From positions 1-53,198 of the forward strand of contig JAUPKI010000317.1 of NCBI GenBank assembly GCA_030837545.1: DNA of 53,198 nt. The letters run 5' to 3'. Within the stretch, counting starts at the first letter, position 1. Every line of letters begins with the position of its first letter. Below are positions 19,804 through 28,865 of the stretch, piece after piece. Position numbers and translations under genes: made by a program. This DNA comes from Thermodesulfobacteriota bacterium. Lineage in GTDB: Bacteria; Desulfobacterota; DSM-4660; Desulfatiglandales; Desulfatiglandaceae. The notes under the pieces were generated by a model. That model was given only the letters and a program-made list of their open reading frames with translations. It had not been told where the DNA came from and did not search any database.

Positions 19804-21240
19804 ATGCTGCTTCGCCGCCATATTCTTCTTAGCGCCCTCAAACTATTTGATATCGCGATCATGGCCCTCTCTTATCTTCTCGCAGCAGGGACGCTATCGC
19901 GCTACTCGGTCCCACTCTCTATTGAGCGACTCCTTTCCCTCCAGATGTCCATAAAGGAAATCATCTTTTTCTCATCACTGCTGCTGTCATGGCACATTCT
20001 ATTTATCCTCTTCGGATTCTACCGATCGCGGCGTGTTTCCACTCGAAAACAGGAAATCACCGATCTGCTAAAGGCCGACCTGTGTGGAACGTTAACCCTG
20101 TTTATTGCAGCGAGACTATTCAATGTTGTGATGGTTACTCCCCTTTTTCTGGGAGTCTTCTGGGTAACGGCCACCGCCATTGGCATCTTGAACAGACTCT
20201 TGCTCAGATGGGGGCTCGGCTGGATCAGGGTGAAGGGTAGGAATCTGAGATATGTTCTGATTATCGGGACAGATGATCGAGCGATCAATTTGGCCCATCT
20301 GATTGAAACCAAGGCAAAACTTGGCTACTGCCTGACAGGTTTTGTGAACGGAAACGGAGAAGGGATTCGAAAGGTACAGGAAACCGGTTATCCTGTCGTG
20401 ACCGATTTCAAGGGCTTTCCATCTTTTGTCAGAGACCGGGCGGTGGATGAGGTCTGGATCAGCCACCCCAGAGACGTCATTGAAGGCGAGTTGTCGCGAC
20501 TTGTTGTTTTCTGTCGAAAATGCGGCATGATCATCCGCTATTTCTCCGGGCACTTAGAGTCGATGCAGGCCCTTTCAGAAGGCATACCCTTTGAAGACGA
20601 GTCGGTGTTTACATCTTATCCCGGTCCGGTGGATGCCAACTTTTTCATGGGAAAACGGTTGATGGATATCGTGGGTTCGCTGGCATTACTGGTTATTTTG
20701 TCGCCCTTGTTGGCCATCGCCGCTGTTCTCGTCAAGGTTACGTCGCCAGGGCCGGTCTTTTTCGTTCAGGAAAGGATCGGTTTTAACAGGCGCAAATTCC
20801 GTCTGTACAAATTCAGGACCATGTGCCAGGGGGCAGAGCAAAGGCTTTTCGAACTGGAACACCTTAACGAAATCAGCGGCCCCGTTTTTAAAATGGCGAA
20901 TGATCCGAGGCTTACGAGAATCGGCAAATTTTTGCGCAAGTCAAGTATCGATGAATTCCCTCAGCTTTTCAATGTCCTGAAAGGCGACATGAGCCTGGTA
21001 GGGCCGAGACCCCTGCCGGTGCGGGATTATCATGGATTTAATGAAGATTGGTATCGTCGTCGTCTCTGCGTGCTTCCCGGGATGACCTGTCTCTGGCAGG
21101 TCAACGGCAGAAATGCCATTCCATTTGACGAGTGGATGGGACTGGATTTGAAATATATTGATCAGTGGTCGTTGCGGCTTGATTTCCAAATCCTGTTGAA
21201 AACAATTCCAGCGGTCTTGAAAGGGTCAGGAGCAGCATAA
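19804..21240 (+). CDS. polyprenyl-phosphate glycosylphosphotransferase (initiating sugar transferase)
   Basis: N-terminal TM segments, MDIVGSLALLVILSPLLAIAAVLVKVTSPGPVFFVQERIGFNRRKFRLYKFRTM, SIDEFPQLFNVLKGDMSLVGPRP. Confidence 0.95.
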   Translation: MLLRRHILLSALKLFDIAIMALSYLLAAGTLSRYSVPLSIERLLSLQMSIKEIIFFSSLLLSWHILFILFGFYRSRRVSTRKQEITDLLKADLCGTLTLFIAARLFNVVMVTPLFLGVFWVTATAIGILNRLLLRWGLGWIRVKGRNLRYVLIIGTDDRAINLAHLIETKAKLGYCLTGFVNGNGEGIRKVQETGYPVVTDFKGFPSFVRDRAVDEVWISHPRDVIEGELSRLVVFCRKCGMIIRYFSGHLESMQALSEGIPFEDESVFTSYPGPVDANFFMGKRLMDIVGSLALLVILSPLLAIAAVLVKVTSPGPVFFVQERIGFNRRKFRLYKFRTMCQGAEQRLFELEHLNEISGPVFKMANDPRLTRIGKFLRKSSIDEFPQLFNVLKGDMSLVGPRPLPVRDYHGFNEDWYRRRLCVLPGMTCLWQVNGRNAIPFDEWMGLDLKYIDQWSLRLDFQILLKTIPAVLKGSGAA

Positions 21241-21305
21241 TTGTCGGCCGTTTCTCAATCAAAACCGCAGCCTCTCATCAGTAGGACCATTGTTAAATAA
21301 ACGCC

Positions 21306-22793
21306 ATGACCATCGTTGAAATGTTGGAAAAAACCAAAGGGTCTTTCTCCGAAAAAACTGCCATCATTTGTGCACAAAAAACACTCTCCTATGATGACGT
21401 GTACATCCAGTCCAACGCCCTGGCAAATTTTCTGGTGGCAACCGGCCTCAAAAAAGGGGGGTATGTGGGTGTGATGCTGAAAAAATCGCCTGAGGTTGTT
21501 GTCTCCTTTCTGGGTGTTGCTGCTGCCGGCGGTATTGTCTTCCCGGTGGACTACACGCAGACACTTGCCCACATCCAATACATCCTGAATCTTACCAAAC
21601 CGTCGGCCCTGGTAGTGGAAGCAGAATTCCAGCCTTTGCTTTCAAAACTCGACCTCACTTGTCCGGAGGAACGTATCCTTGTTATCGGGAAAATGGGGGG
21701 GGGGCGATACAGCCCATGGAGAGGCATCCTCTCAGGGCGTCCTCGCGGCAGGCCTGATGTGAAGGTCCAGGAGGATGATGTCGTATATTTGAACTTCACA
21801 TCAGGGACCACCGGCGTTCCTAAGGCGGCTGTCGCCACCCACGAAAATATTTACTGGAATACCCTCGCCTCAATCGAAGCCCTGAATCTCACCCCAGATG
21901 ACATCCATCTCTGCCTCTTTCCTGTTTTCGGCCATCCTCACGAGCTGTTTGCCCGTCCACTCTATTTGGGAGGAACCATTGTCCTGATAGATAGTATCGC
22001 CCCCAAAACGATCGCTAAGGCTATTTCAGATAATCGGGTGACCTGTATGATGGGGGTTGCATCCATATACCAAACCTTGATCCGGTTCCATGAGTCCAAT
22101 CCTTTCGATTCCAATTCTCTGAGGGTCCCCGAAAGCGGCGGCATGCACATTTATCCCTCCTTGGCCCATCAATTCAGAGAAAGGTTCGGGATCTCGATGA
22201 TACCGGTTTGGGGAAGTACCGAAACCATGGGAATCGCCTTCGCCAATCCGGTTGACGATACAAAAAAGGAAGGATCGATCGGAAGACCCTGCCCGTACTA
22301 CCAGGCAAAAATCGTGGGGGAAAATGGAGAGGACCTGGCAGAAAACGATATTGGCGAGATGGCCGTCAAAGGACCTGCCGTCTCTGCCGGATATCTTGAA
22401 AACTTGGAAGAAACCCGGAAGTGCATGAAGGATGGGTGGTTCTATACAGATGACCTGGCAAGAAAGGACGCTGATGGCTATTTCTATTTTGTCGCCAGGA
22501 AAAGCGGGATGATGAAAGTGGCAGGAATGAAGGTATTCCCTGTGGAGATTGAGGATGTCTTGAGTTCGCATCCAAAGATTGCCGAAGCAGCGGTTACCAG
22601 GGTTTATGATCGGTTACACGGGGAAATGCCCAAGGCCGTTATCGTCCTGAAAGCGGGAGAAGAAATGGACAAGATGGAGATACGCAGGTATTGTGAGGAG
22701 CGTATGGCGAAATACAAGGTACCCCGCGTCATAGAGTTTCGAGCAGAATTGCCGAAGAGTCCAGGAGGGAAGGTCCTATATCGGTTATTGTGA
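21306..22793 (+). CDS. AMP-dependent acyl-CoA/aryl-CoA ligase (adenylate-forming)
   Basis: YLNFTSGTTGVPKAAVATH P-loop, WGSTETMG, WFYTDDLARKDADGYFYFVAR, PKSPGGKVLYR catalytic Lys motif. Confidence 0.9.
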   Translation: MTIVEMLEKTKGSFSEKTAIICAQKTLSYDDVYIQSNALANFLVATGLKKGGYVGVMLKKSPEVVVSFLGVAAAGGIVFPVDYTQTLAHIQYILNLTKPSALVVEAEFQPLLSKLDLTCPEERILVIGKMGGGRYSPWRGILSGRPRGRPDVKVQEDDVVYLNFTSGTTGVPKAAVATHENIYWNTLASIEALNLTPDDIHLCLFPVFGHPHELFARPLYLGGTIVLIDSIAPKTIAKAISDNRVTCMMGVASIYQTLIRFHESNPFDSNSLRVPESGGMHIYPSLAHQFRERFGISMIPVWGSTETMGIAFANPVDDTKKEGSIGRPCPYYQAKIVGENGEDLAENDIGEMAVKGPAVSAGYLENLEETRKCMKDGWFYTDDLARKDADGYFYFVARKSGMMKVAGMKVFPVEIEDVLSSHPKIAEAAVTRVYDRLHGEMPKAVIVLKAGEEMDKMEIRRYCEERMAKYKVPRVIEFRAELPKSPGGKVLYRLL

Positions 22794-22817
22794 CAAGAGA
22801 GACAGGAAACCCGTGCC

Positions 22818-23945
22818 ATGGAATCAAAAGCCGTTGTACTGTATGCCGATAGGTTGCCAATGAAGGGGATTGTCCAACCGGGTCCCCATGAACTGTACCA
22901 GAACCCACGCATAGCCGTCGAAACACGTCCATTGGGCGATCTGGACCCGGATGATATCCGTGTAGAAATGATCTACGCCGGAATTTGCGGAACGGATGTC
23001 CATTTAGTGGAAACCAATCCTAACACCGGGTATATTCGCTGTTCGGCGCCGGCGGATATCCCGGAAACCGGACGGGTCTTGGGACATGAAGGCGTTGGCA
23101 AGGTTATTGCGACTGGTAGCCATGTCCACAACGTGAAATCCGGCGCACTGGTGGCATTTGAATCCATCATCGTCTGTCACCACTGCAACGAATGCCGCAG
23201 CGGAAGATTCAATCAGTGCCGAAATGCCCGCTTGCTGGGGCTTGAGCGGGACGGCCTCTTTGGCACAATGGTTGATGTACCCGCCTTACTGGCCCACGAT
23301 ATTGCGCAATATGTCTTGACCGACCAGGATCTTAAAGGGATGGCCTGTCTGGAACCTGCAGGCGTGGCATTCGTCGCATGCCAGAACGGCCAGGTATCCG
23401 AAGGAGATGTGGTGGTTGTTTTCGGGGCAGGCCCTATAGGGCTGTTCTCTGCCATGATGGCCAGGGATATCTTTGGGGCCTCACAAGTCCATACAGTGGA
23501 GCCGATACCATTCAGGAGGAAATTGGCCGAAAAATGGTGTAATCAGACATATGATGTGGAGGATTTCTTAAATAACTGCCCGAAATCGGTAGATGTGATT
23601 ATTGAGGCATCGGGCCGTCTGGACAATGTCACAAGGATATTCCGTCGCGTGAATGCCAATGGTCGAATTGTCCTCCTGGCAAGAAGCGGGGGCTCTCTGG
23701 AAATTCGTGACGTGGATCACATGATTAGCAATGCAGTGACGCTGACAGGCTCACGGGGGCACCTCGGCGGCGCGTTTGAGACAATCCTGAGTCTTTGCAG
23801 AAACGGGAGATTATCCTTGCATGAATTTGTGACGGAGGTTGTCAGGGGGCCGGAAGGGCTTGCGGATATCCTTGGCTCGCCGGAGCGGATCCTACAAGAA
23901 AATTGCAAGGTTCTGGCTTCGTTTCAGGATTTGCTCAATCATTAA
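22818..23945 (+). CDS. zinc-type medium-chain alcohol/polyol dehydrogenase
   Basis: YAGICGTDVHLVE, GHEGVGKVIATG, CHHCNECRSGRFNQC structural Zn site, VVVFGAGPIGLFSAMMAR. Confidence 0.88.
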   Translation: MESKAVVLYADRLPMKGIVQPGPHELYQNPRIAVETRPLGDLDPDDIRVEMIYAGICGTDVHLVETNPNTGYIRCSAPADIPETGRVLGHEGVGKVIATGSHVHNVKSGALVAFESIIVCHHCNECRSGRFNQCRNARLLGLERDGLFGTMVDVPALLAHDIAQYVLTDQDLKGMACLEPAGVAFVACQNGQVSEGDVVVVFGAGPIGLFSAMMARDIFGASQVHTVEPIPFRRKLAEKWCNQTYDVEDFLNNCPKSVDVIIEASGRLDNVTRIFRRVNANGRIVLLARSGGSLEIRDVDHMISNAVTLTGSRGHLGGAFETILSLCRNGRLSLHEFVTEVVRGPEGLADILGSPERILQENCKVLASFQDLLNH

Positions 23946-23973
23946 AACAACACGCGGAGACTGTTGAATTATT

Positions 23974-25053
23974 ATGGATGATAATAAGGAAAGATTGAAA
24001 GAACTCAGGTCCCAGATGACCCACGTCAATGAGAAGATAATGAATCATCTCAATGAGTTCTTCCAGATATCAAACAGAATCGGTCACGTGAAAGATGAAA
24101 TGGGCCTGCCCCACTTCGACCCGGTTAGAGAATCTGAGATGCTTAGAGAAATCAGGGAGAAAAACAAGGGGCCCATGCCTTATGATCTCATGAAAAGAAT
24201 CTTCAAAGACCTGTTCAGGGCCTCGGTTGAAGAAATGGGTGTGGGAAAACGAAGAAGGCTGGAAGTGGACCGGCTGCCTGACCGCGAAGGCCAGGTCATT
24301 GTCGTCAATGGCGTCGAAATAGGGGGTCAACGGCCGGTCCTGATGGCTGGCCCGTGCGCGGTCGAAAGCTATGAGCAGCTTCGCACAACCGCCGAGAGAC
24401 TTCATCAACTCGGGGTTCGCATCTTGAGGGGAGGGGCATTCAAGCCGCGGACCTCTCCCTACAGCTTTCAAGGACTTGAGGAGGAGGGACTGAAGATACT
24501 GAGACGTGTCGCTGATGAACTCCATATGGCGGTCATTTCAGAGGTCATCGATACAAGAAGTGTTCCGCTGGTTGCTGAATATGCCGACATTCTGCAGGTC
24601 GGGACCCGAAACATGTTTAATTATGCCCTTCTAAAGGAGCTTGGAAAGATCCATAAGCCGGTGATGATAAAAAGGGGTATGATGGCTACCATCGATGAAC
24701 TCATTCTCGCGGCAGAGTATGTTTATATAGGGGGAAACCATGAGATCATGTTATGCGAAAGGGGGATCAGGACCTATGAAACCCAGACCAGAAACACCCT
24801 CGATATCTCGTCTATCCCTATCTTAGCCAAGGAAACAGCCCTTCCCGTTATCGTTGACATCAGCCATTCCCTGGGCAGGAAGGACATTGTTAAACCCATG
24901 GCCCGGGCGGCTCTGTCGGCCGGGGCGCACGGAATCATGTTTGAATCCCACCATGATCCGAAGATCGCTCTTTCAGATTCAGAACAACAGTTGGACCTCA
25001 AGGAGGCTGAAGAGCTCGTTCGTTATCTGGAAGGTTTTTTTGAATTATCGTGA
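23974..25053 (+). CDS. DAHP synthase (AroF/KDSA-like) with N-terminal AroQ-type chorismate mutase-like domain
   Basis: PVLMAGPCAVESYEQL, LRGGAFKPRTSPYSFQGL, LQVGTRNMFNYALLKELG, PVMIKRGMMATIDELILAAEYV, DISHSLGRKDIV. Confidence 0.93.
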   Translation: MDDNKERLKELRSQMTHVNEKIMNHLNEFFQISNRIGHVKDEMGLPHFDPVRESEMLREIREKNKGPMPYDLMKRIFKDLFRASVEEMGVGKRRRLEVDRLPDREGQVIVVNGVEIGGQRPVLMAGPCAVESYEQLRTTAERLHQLGVRILRGGAFKPRTSPYSFQGLEEEGLKILRRVADELHMAVISEVIDTRSVPLVAEYADILQVGTRNMFNYALLKELGKIHKPVMIKRGMMATIDELILAAEYVYIGGNHEIMLCERGIRTYETQTRNTLDISSIPILAKETALPVIVDISHSLGRKDIVKPMARAALSAGAHGIMFESHHDPKIALSDSEQQLDLKEAEELVRYLEGFFELS

Positions 25054-25098
25054 TCCTGCAAACCGTAGGCCCTATTTGAGAGGTTCGTTGCGAGGCTG

Positions 25099-26220
25099 GT
25101 GATGAGAAGCCGTATCAACCATAGCGGAAATGTCATATATCATGTGGAAGTTAAAACGAGCACCTCCACTTATCCCATCACTATCGGTGAGCCGCTTTTG
25201 GATTCATTCAAAGGGTTTTTTAAGGGGTATCCCAGCGTCTTTCTGTTAACAAATGATACGGTCTTCGACCTCTATAACGAGAATCTTATCCGCCAGATGG
25301 AAAATGACCTCCCTTTCCTTTCTCATATGACCGTCCCAGACGGGGAGAGATACAAGAGCATCGAGACATTGAATGGCATATACGAGGAACTTTCATCGAA
25401 AGGACTGGGTCGTGATGGGTGTGTGATCGCCTTTGGCGGCGGCGTCATCGGCGATTTGGCAGGCTTTGCGGCTGCCACGTTTATGAGAGGGGTTGATTAC
25501 GCGCAGATCCCGACTACGCTCCTGGCCATGGTGGACAGCAGCATCGGCGGAAAAACCGGAATCAACCTTATCAAAGGGAAGAATATGGTTGGGTCTTTCC
25601 ATCATCCCAAAGCCGTATTCTGTGATCTCAGTTTTCTAAATACACTGCCTGAAAGACAATTCAACGCGGGCGTAATGGAGGTCATCAAATATGGGCTAAT
25701 ACTGGATGAGGCCTTTTACAGGTTTATCCTGGCCAACAGGGACCGCGTAGCCGCCCGAGACAGGGATGTCGTTGCTTATCTGGTCTATCGATGCTGCGAA
25801 TTGAAGGCCCAGATCGTCGGTCAGGATGAGAAGGATAAGGGCATCCGGGCTATCCTGAATTTTGGCCATACCGTAGGACATGCACTGGAGAGTTATACCG
25901 GCTATCGCGTGTATCTGCACGGAGAGGCAGTGGCATTGGGCAGCCTTGTCATCATTCGCCATCTTGTTGAAAAAGGGGTATTGAGCATTCAATCCTTAGA
26001 GGAATTTAAAGGGATTCTGGGTTTTTTCGAACTGCCAACCTCCCTTCCTTCGGATTTTGAAGTTGACGCGATATTGAGGCATTTTTCTTATGACAAGAAA
26101 AAGGAGCATGGCAAATCCCGATGGGTAACACTGCGAGACGTAGGATCTGCTGAATGGGGGCAGGCTATGGACATTGAAGAGGTGAACAGCATTCTGCGGG
26201 GGCTTCAAAGAAATGGATAA
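25099..26220 (+). CDS. aroB: 3-dehydroquinate synthase
   Basis: FGGGVIGDLAGFAAATFMRGVDYAQIPTTLLAMVDSSIGGKTGINLIKGKNMVG, LNFGHTVGHALE, LHGEAVALG, DKKKEHGKSRWVTL. Confidence 0.95.
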   Translation: MMRSRINHSGNVIYHVEVKTSTSTYPITIGEPLLDSFKGFFKGYPSVFLLTNDTVFDLYNENLIRQMENDLPFLSHMTVPDGERYKSIETLNGIYEELSSKGLGRDGCVIAFGGGVIGDLAGFAAATFMRGVDYAQIPTTLLAMVDSSIGGKTGINLIKGKNMVGSFHHPKAVFCDLSFLNTLPERQFNAGVMEVIKYGLILDEAFYRFILANRDRVAARDRDVVAYLVYRCCELKAQIVGQDEKDKGIRAILNFGHTVGHALESYTGYRVYLHGEAVALGSLVIIRHLVEKGVLSIQSLEEFKGILGFFELPTSLPSDFEVDAILRHFSYDKKKEHGKSRWVTLRDVGSAEWGQAMDIEEVNSILRGLQRNG

Positions 26221-26650
26221 CATATCTATCCTGGTGATCAATGGTCCTAACCTGAATATGCTGGGTAGAAGGGAACCGGATCAATATGGGGATATGGGAT
26301 TAGATGAAATCTGCCGGAAAATCAAATCCCATGCAGAAAAGAGGAATATTCGGGTTGAATTTTTCCAGAGCAACATGGAGGGCGAGCTGATTAACCGCAT
26401 CCAGGAGGCCCCGACGCGTTTTTCCGGGATCATCATTAATGCCGGTGCATATTCACATACCAGCATTGCGATACGAGACGCTGTTTCAAGCATTTCTGTC
26501 CCCGTTGTCGAGGTTCATATCTCCAATATCTATAATCGTGAAGGATTCCGTCATCATTCCTATCTCGCCCCTGTATGTGCAGGATCCATCGTCGGCTTTG
26601 GATACCTAAGCTATATTCTGGCCCTGGAGTATTTTAGCTTGTCTCGTTAG
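26213..26650 (+). CDS. aroQ: type II 3-dehydroquinate dehydratase
   Basis: VINGPNLNMLGRREPDQYG, FFQSNMEGELI, INAGAYSHTSIAIRDAV, REGFRHHSY; 8-bp overlap with aroB. Confidence 0.95.
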   Translation: MDNISILVINGPNLNMLGRREPDQYGDMGLDEICRKIKSHAEKRNIRVEFFQSNMEGELINRIQEAPTRFSGIIINAGAYSHTSIAIRDAVSSISVPVVEVHISNIYNREGFRHHSYLAPVCAGSIVGFGYLSYILALEYFSLSR

Positions 26651-26723
26651 ACCGATGGACATTCAAGACCTGATGACAGCATCGGTTAACGATTCAACCC
26701 CTGAGAAGCCATAAAGAAGAACC

Positions 26724-28850
26724 ATGAAGTTGAAAAGCAAGGAAGAGGTCTTCAGGAGTGTCTGCCGGATCTGCCATGGGGGATGTGGGGCGCTCCTGTT
26801 CGTAAGAGATGGCAGACTCATGAGGGTAAAGCCTGATCCAGATTCTCCTTTCAGTCTGGGCAGAATGTGCATCAAAGGTCTTGCCACGCCTGAAATCATG
26901 TATCACCCTTCCAGACTCCTTACCCCCTTGAAGCGTGTGGGGGCGAGAGGATCCAACCGTTGGGAAGAAATAACCTGGGAAAGGGCCTTGAGCGAGATTG
27001 CCGGCAAGCTCGACAGGATCAGAGGCGAATCGGGCCCCGAATCGATCGCCCTTGGCCAGGGCACGGGAAGGCATCATTTTATGCATGTCATCCGTTTTGC
27101 CAACTCCCTTGGAACGCCCAACTGGTATGAACCGGGCCTTGCCAATTGTCTGCTGCCGAGGATAACCGTCAGCCAACTGACATATGGGGGATTCGTTGTG
27201 GCAGACTACTACGGAAAAGTAGCCCCCAAAACCATCCTGTTCTGGGGTCACAACCCGATTGTAAGCGGGCCTGACGGAGAACTCTCCTTCCCAGTCAGAC
27301 GGGCCTTAAAATGGGGCAGCTTTGGAATTGCCATCGATCCGAGGAGGTCGGAAACCGCCAGACAATGCCGAATATGGCTGCCGATAAGGCCCGGGACGGA
27401 TGCCGCCCTTGCCCTTGCGATGATTCATGTCATTACCCACGAAGGCATCTATGACAAGGACTTTGTAGAAAAATGGACGGTTGGCTTCAACCGGTTGAAA
27501 GCCCATGTTGCCCTTTACACCCCCACATGGGCCGAAGGCATCACTTGGGTCCCGGCAGAGATGATTGTGGCAGCCGCAAGGAGATATGCTCTTGAAAAGC
27601 CTTCTGTTTTGGAGTGGGGAGTTGCCATTGAACACAACACCAACTCGCTTCAAACCGTGAGGGCCATCTCCCTGCTCAGAGGCCTGACCGGGAATATCGA
27701 TATTCCTGGCGGGGACATACTGGGCATGAATATTGTCAGGCCCTACCCGGTCATGAGGGACCAACTGCCCAAAGGGATGGCAGAAAAAAGGATAGGGGCC
27801 GGTCAGTTCAAGCTATTGGGAGGCTTCCGGTCGCTTATCCCTTCGGCGCATGTTCCCGGCCTCTTCAAGGCCATGCGGACAGGGGATCCCTATCGAATAA
27901 GGGCGCTTTTGGTTTTCGGGGGGAATCCGATGGTCACCGTCGCCAATTCCAGGGAGGTCTATGAATCGCTGCAAAAACTGGACCTGCTCGTTGTAACGGA
28001 TCTATTCATGACCCCAACCGCTGGTCTGGCCGACTATGTGCTCCCTGCCGCCTTCTGGCCGGAGATCAACCAGATCATCGAACTCCCTTTTGTTGCTGAA
28101 AATGCCGTTTTCGCCCAACAGAAGGTGGTTCAGACCGGCCTGTGCAGACAGGACGAGGAGATTATGATCGACCTTGCCAGAAGGCTGGATCTGCCAGGGT
28201 CAGATCAATCGCTTCGGGATATCATTGATTTCCGGCTCGAGCCGCTGGGTTTGACTTTTGAAGATTTAAGAAATAAAATATATAGTTATCCGCGCCATGA
28301 GTACAGAAAATTTGAGAAGAACGGGTTCAGGACCCCTTCGAAAAAAGTTGAACTCTATTCCAGATTCCTGGAAAGACAGGGATACGATCCCCTTCCCGCC
28401 TATCAGGAACCCCCGGAGAGCCCGGTCAGCCAGCCGGATTTATACAGGGAGTTTCCTTATGTGTTGACGACGGGAAGCAGAAGGATTGAGTTTTTTCACA
28501 GTGAACACAGACAGATACAGTCTCTCAGGAAGAGGAGGCCCGATCCGACCGCAGAAATGCATCCGGCAACGGCTTCCCTGCATGGCGTTGCAGATGGGGA
28601 TTGGGTAACTGTCAGCTCTCCTCGAGGGCAGATACAAATGAGGGCTGCGGTGACCGAGGATATTCGAACAGGGGTCATCAACATTGATCACGGGTGGTGG
28701 TTTCCTGAAAGGGGCGGCCCTGATTTCGGGGTCTGGGCGTCCAATGCCAATCTGCTGACATCCAATGCGCCCCCTTATGACCCGGCCTTCGGGAGTTATC
28801 AACTAAGGGGGCTTTTGTGCAACGTAGAGAAAACAAGTGGGGATCTCTGA
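26724..28850 (+). CDS. molybdopterin oxidoreductase (DMSO reductase family), single catalytic subunit
   Basis: CRICHGGCGALLFVRDGRLMRVKPDPDSPFSLGRMCIKG [4Fe-4S] motif; FWGHNPIVSGP; FGGNPMVTVANSREVYESLQKLDLLVVTDLFMTPTAGLADYVLP; no Tat signal seen. Confidence 0.92.
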   Translation: MKLKSKEEVFRSVCRICHGGCGALLFVRDGRLMRVKPDPDSPFSLGRMCIKGLATPEIMYHPSRLLTPLKRVGARGSNRWEEITWERALSEIAGKLDRIRGESGPESIALGQGTGRHHFMHVIRFANSLGTPNWYEPGLANCLLPRITVSQLTYGGFVVADYYGKVAPKTILFWGHNPIVSGPDGELSFPVRRALKWGSFGIAIDPRRSETARQCRIWLPIRPGTDAALALAMIHVITHEGIYDKDFVEKWTVGFNRLKAHVALYTPTWAEGITWVPAEMIVAAARRYALEKPSVLEWGVAIEHNTNSLQTVRAISLLRGLTGNIDIPGGDILGMNIVRPYPVMRDQLPKGMAEKRIGAGQFKLLGGFRSLIPSAHVPGLFKAMRTGDPYRIRALLVFGGNPMVTVANSREVYESLQKLDLLVVTDLFMTPTAGLADYVLPAAFWPEINQIIELPFVAENAVFAQQKVVQTGLCRQDEEIMIDLARRLDLPGSDQSLRDIIDFRLEPLGLTFEDLRNKIYSYPRHEYRKFEKNGFRTPSKKVELYSRFLERQGYDPLPAYQEPPESPVSQPDLYREFPYVLTTGSRRIEFFHSEHRQIQSLRKRRPDPTAEMHPATASLHGVADGDWVTVSSPRGQIQMRAAVTEDIRTGVINIDHGWWFPERGGPDFGVWASNANLLTSNAPPYDPAFGSYQLRGLLCNVEKTSGDL

Positions 28851-28865
28851 TCATTGGGGACGGCC

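Noticed and set aside
23262-23278. Possible sigma54-type TGGCAC-N5-TTG motif
   Set aside because: Lies inside the alcohol dehydrogenase coding sequence, lacks the full -12 GC, and no gene starts just downstream.
25099-26220. AroB homologue being a 2-deoxy-scyllo-inosose-type sugar phosphate cyclase (aminocyclitol pathway)
   Set aside because: Motifs (GKTGINLIKGKNMVGSFHHPKAVFCDL, NFGHTVGHALE) look like ordinary 3-dehydroquinate synthase and it overlaps an intact type II DHQ dehydratase.
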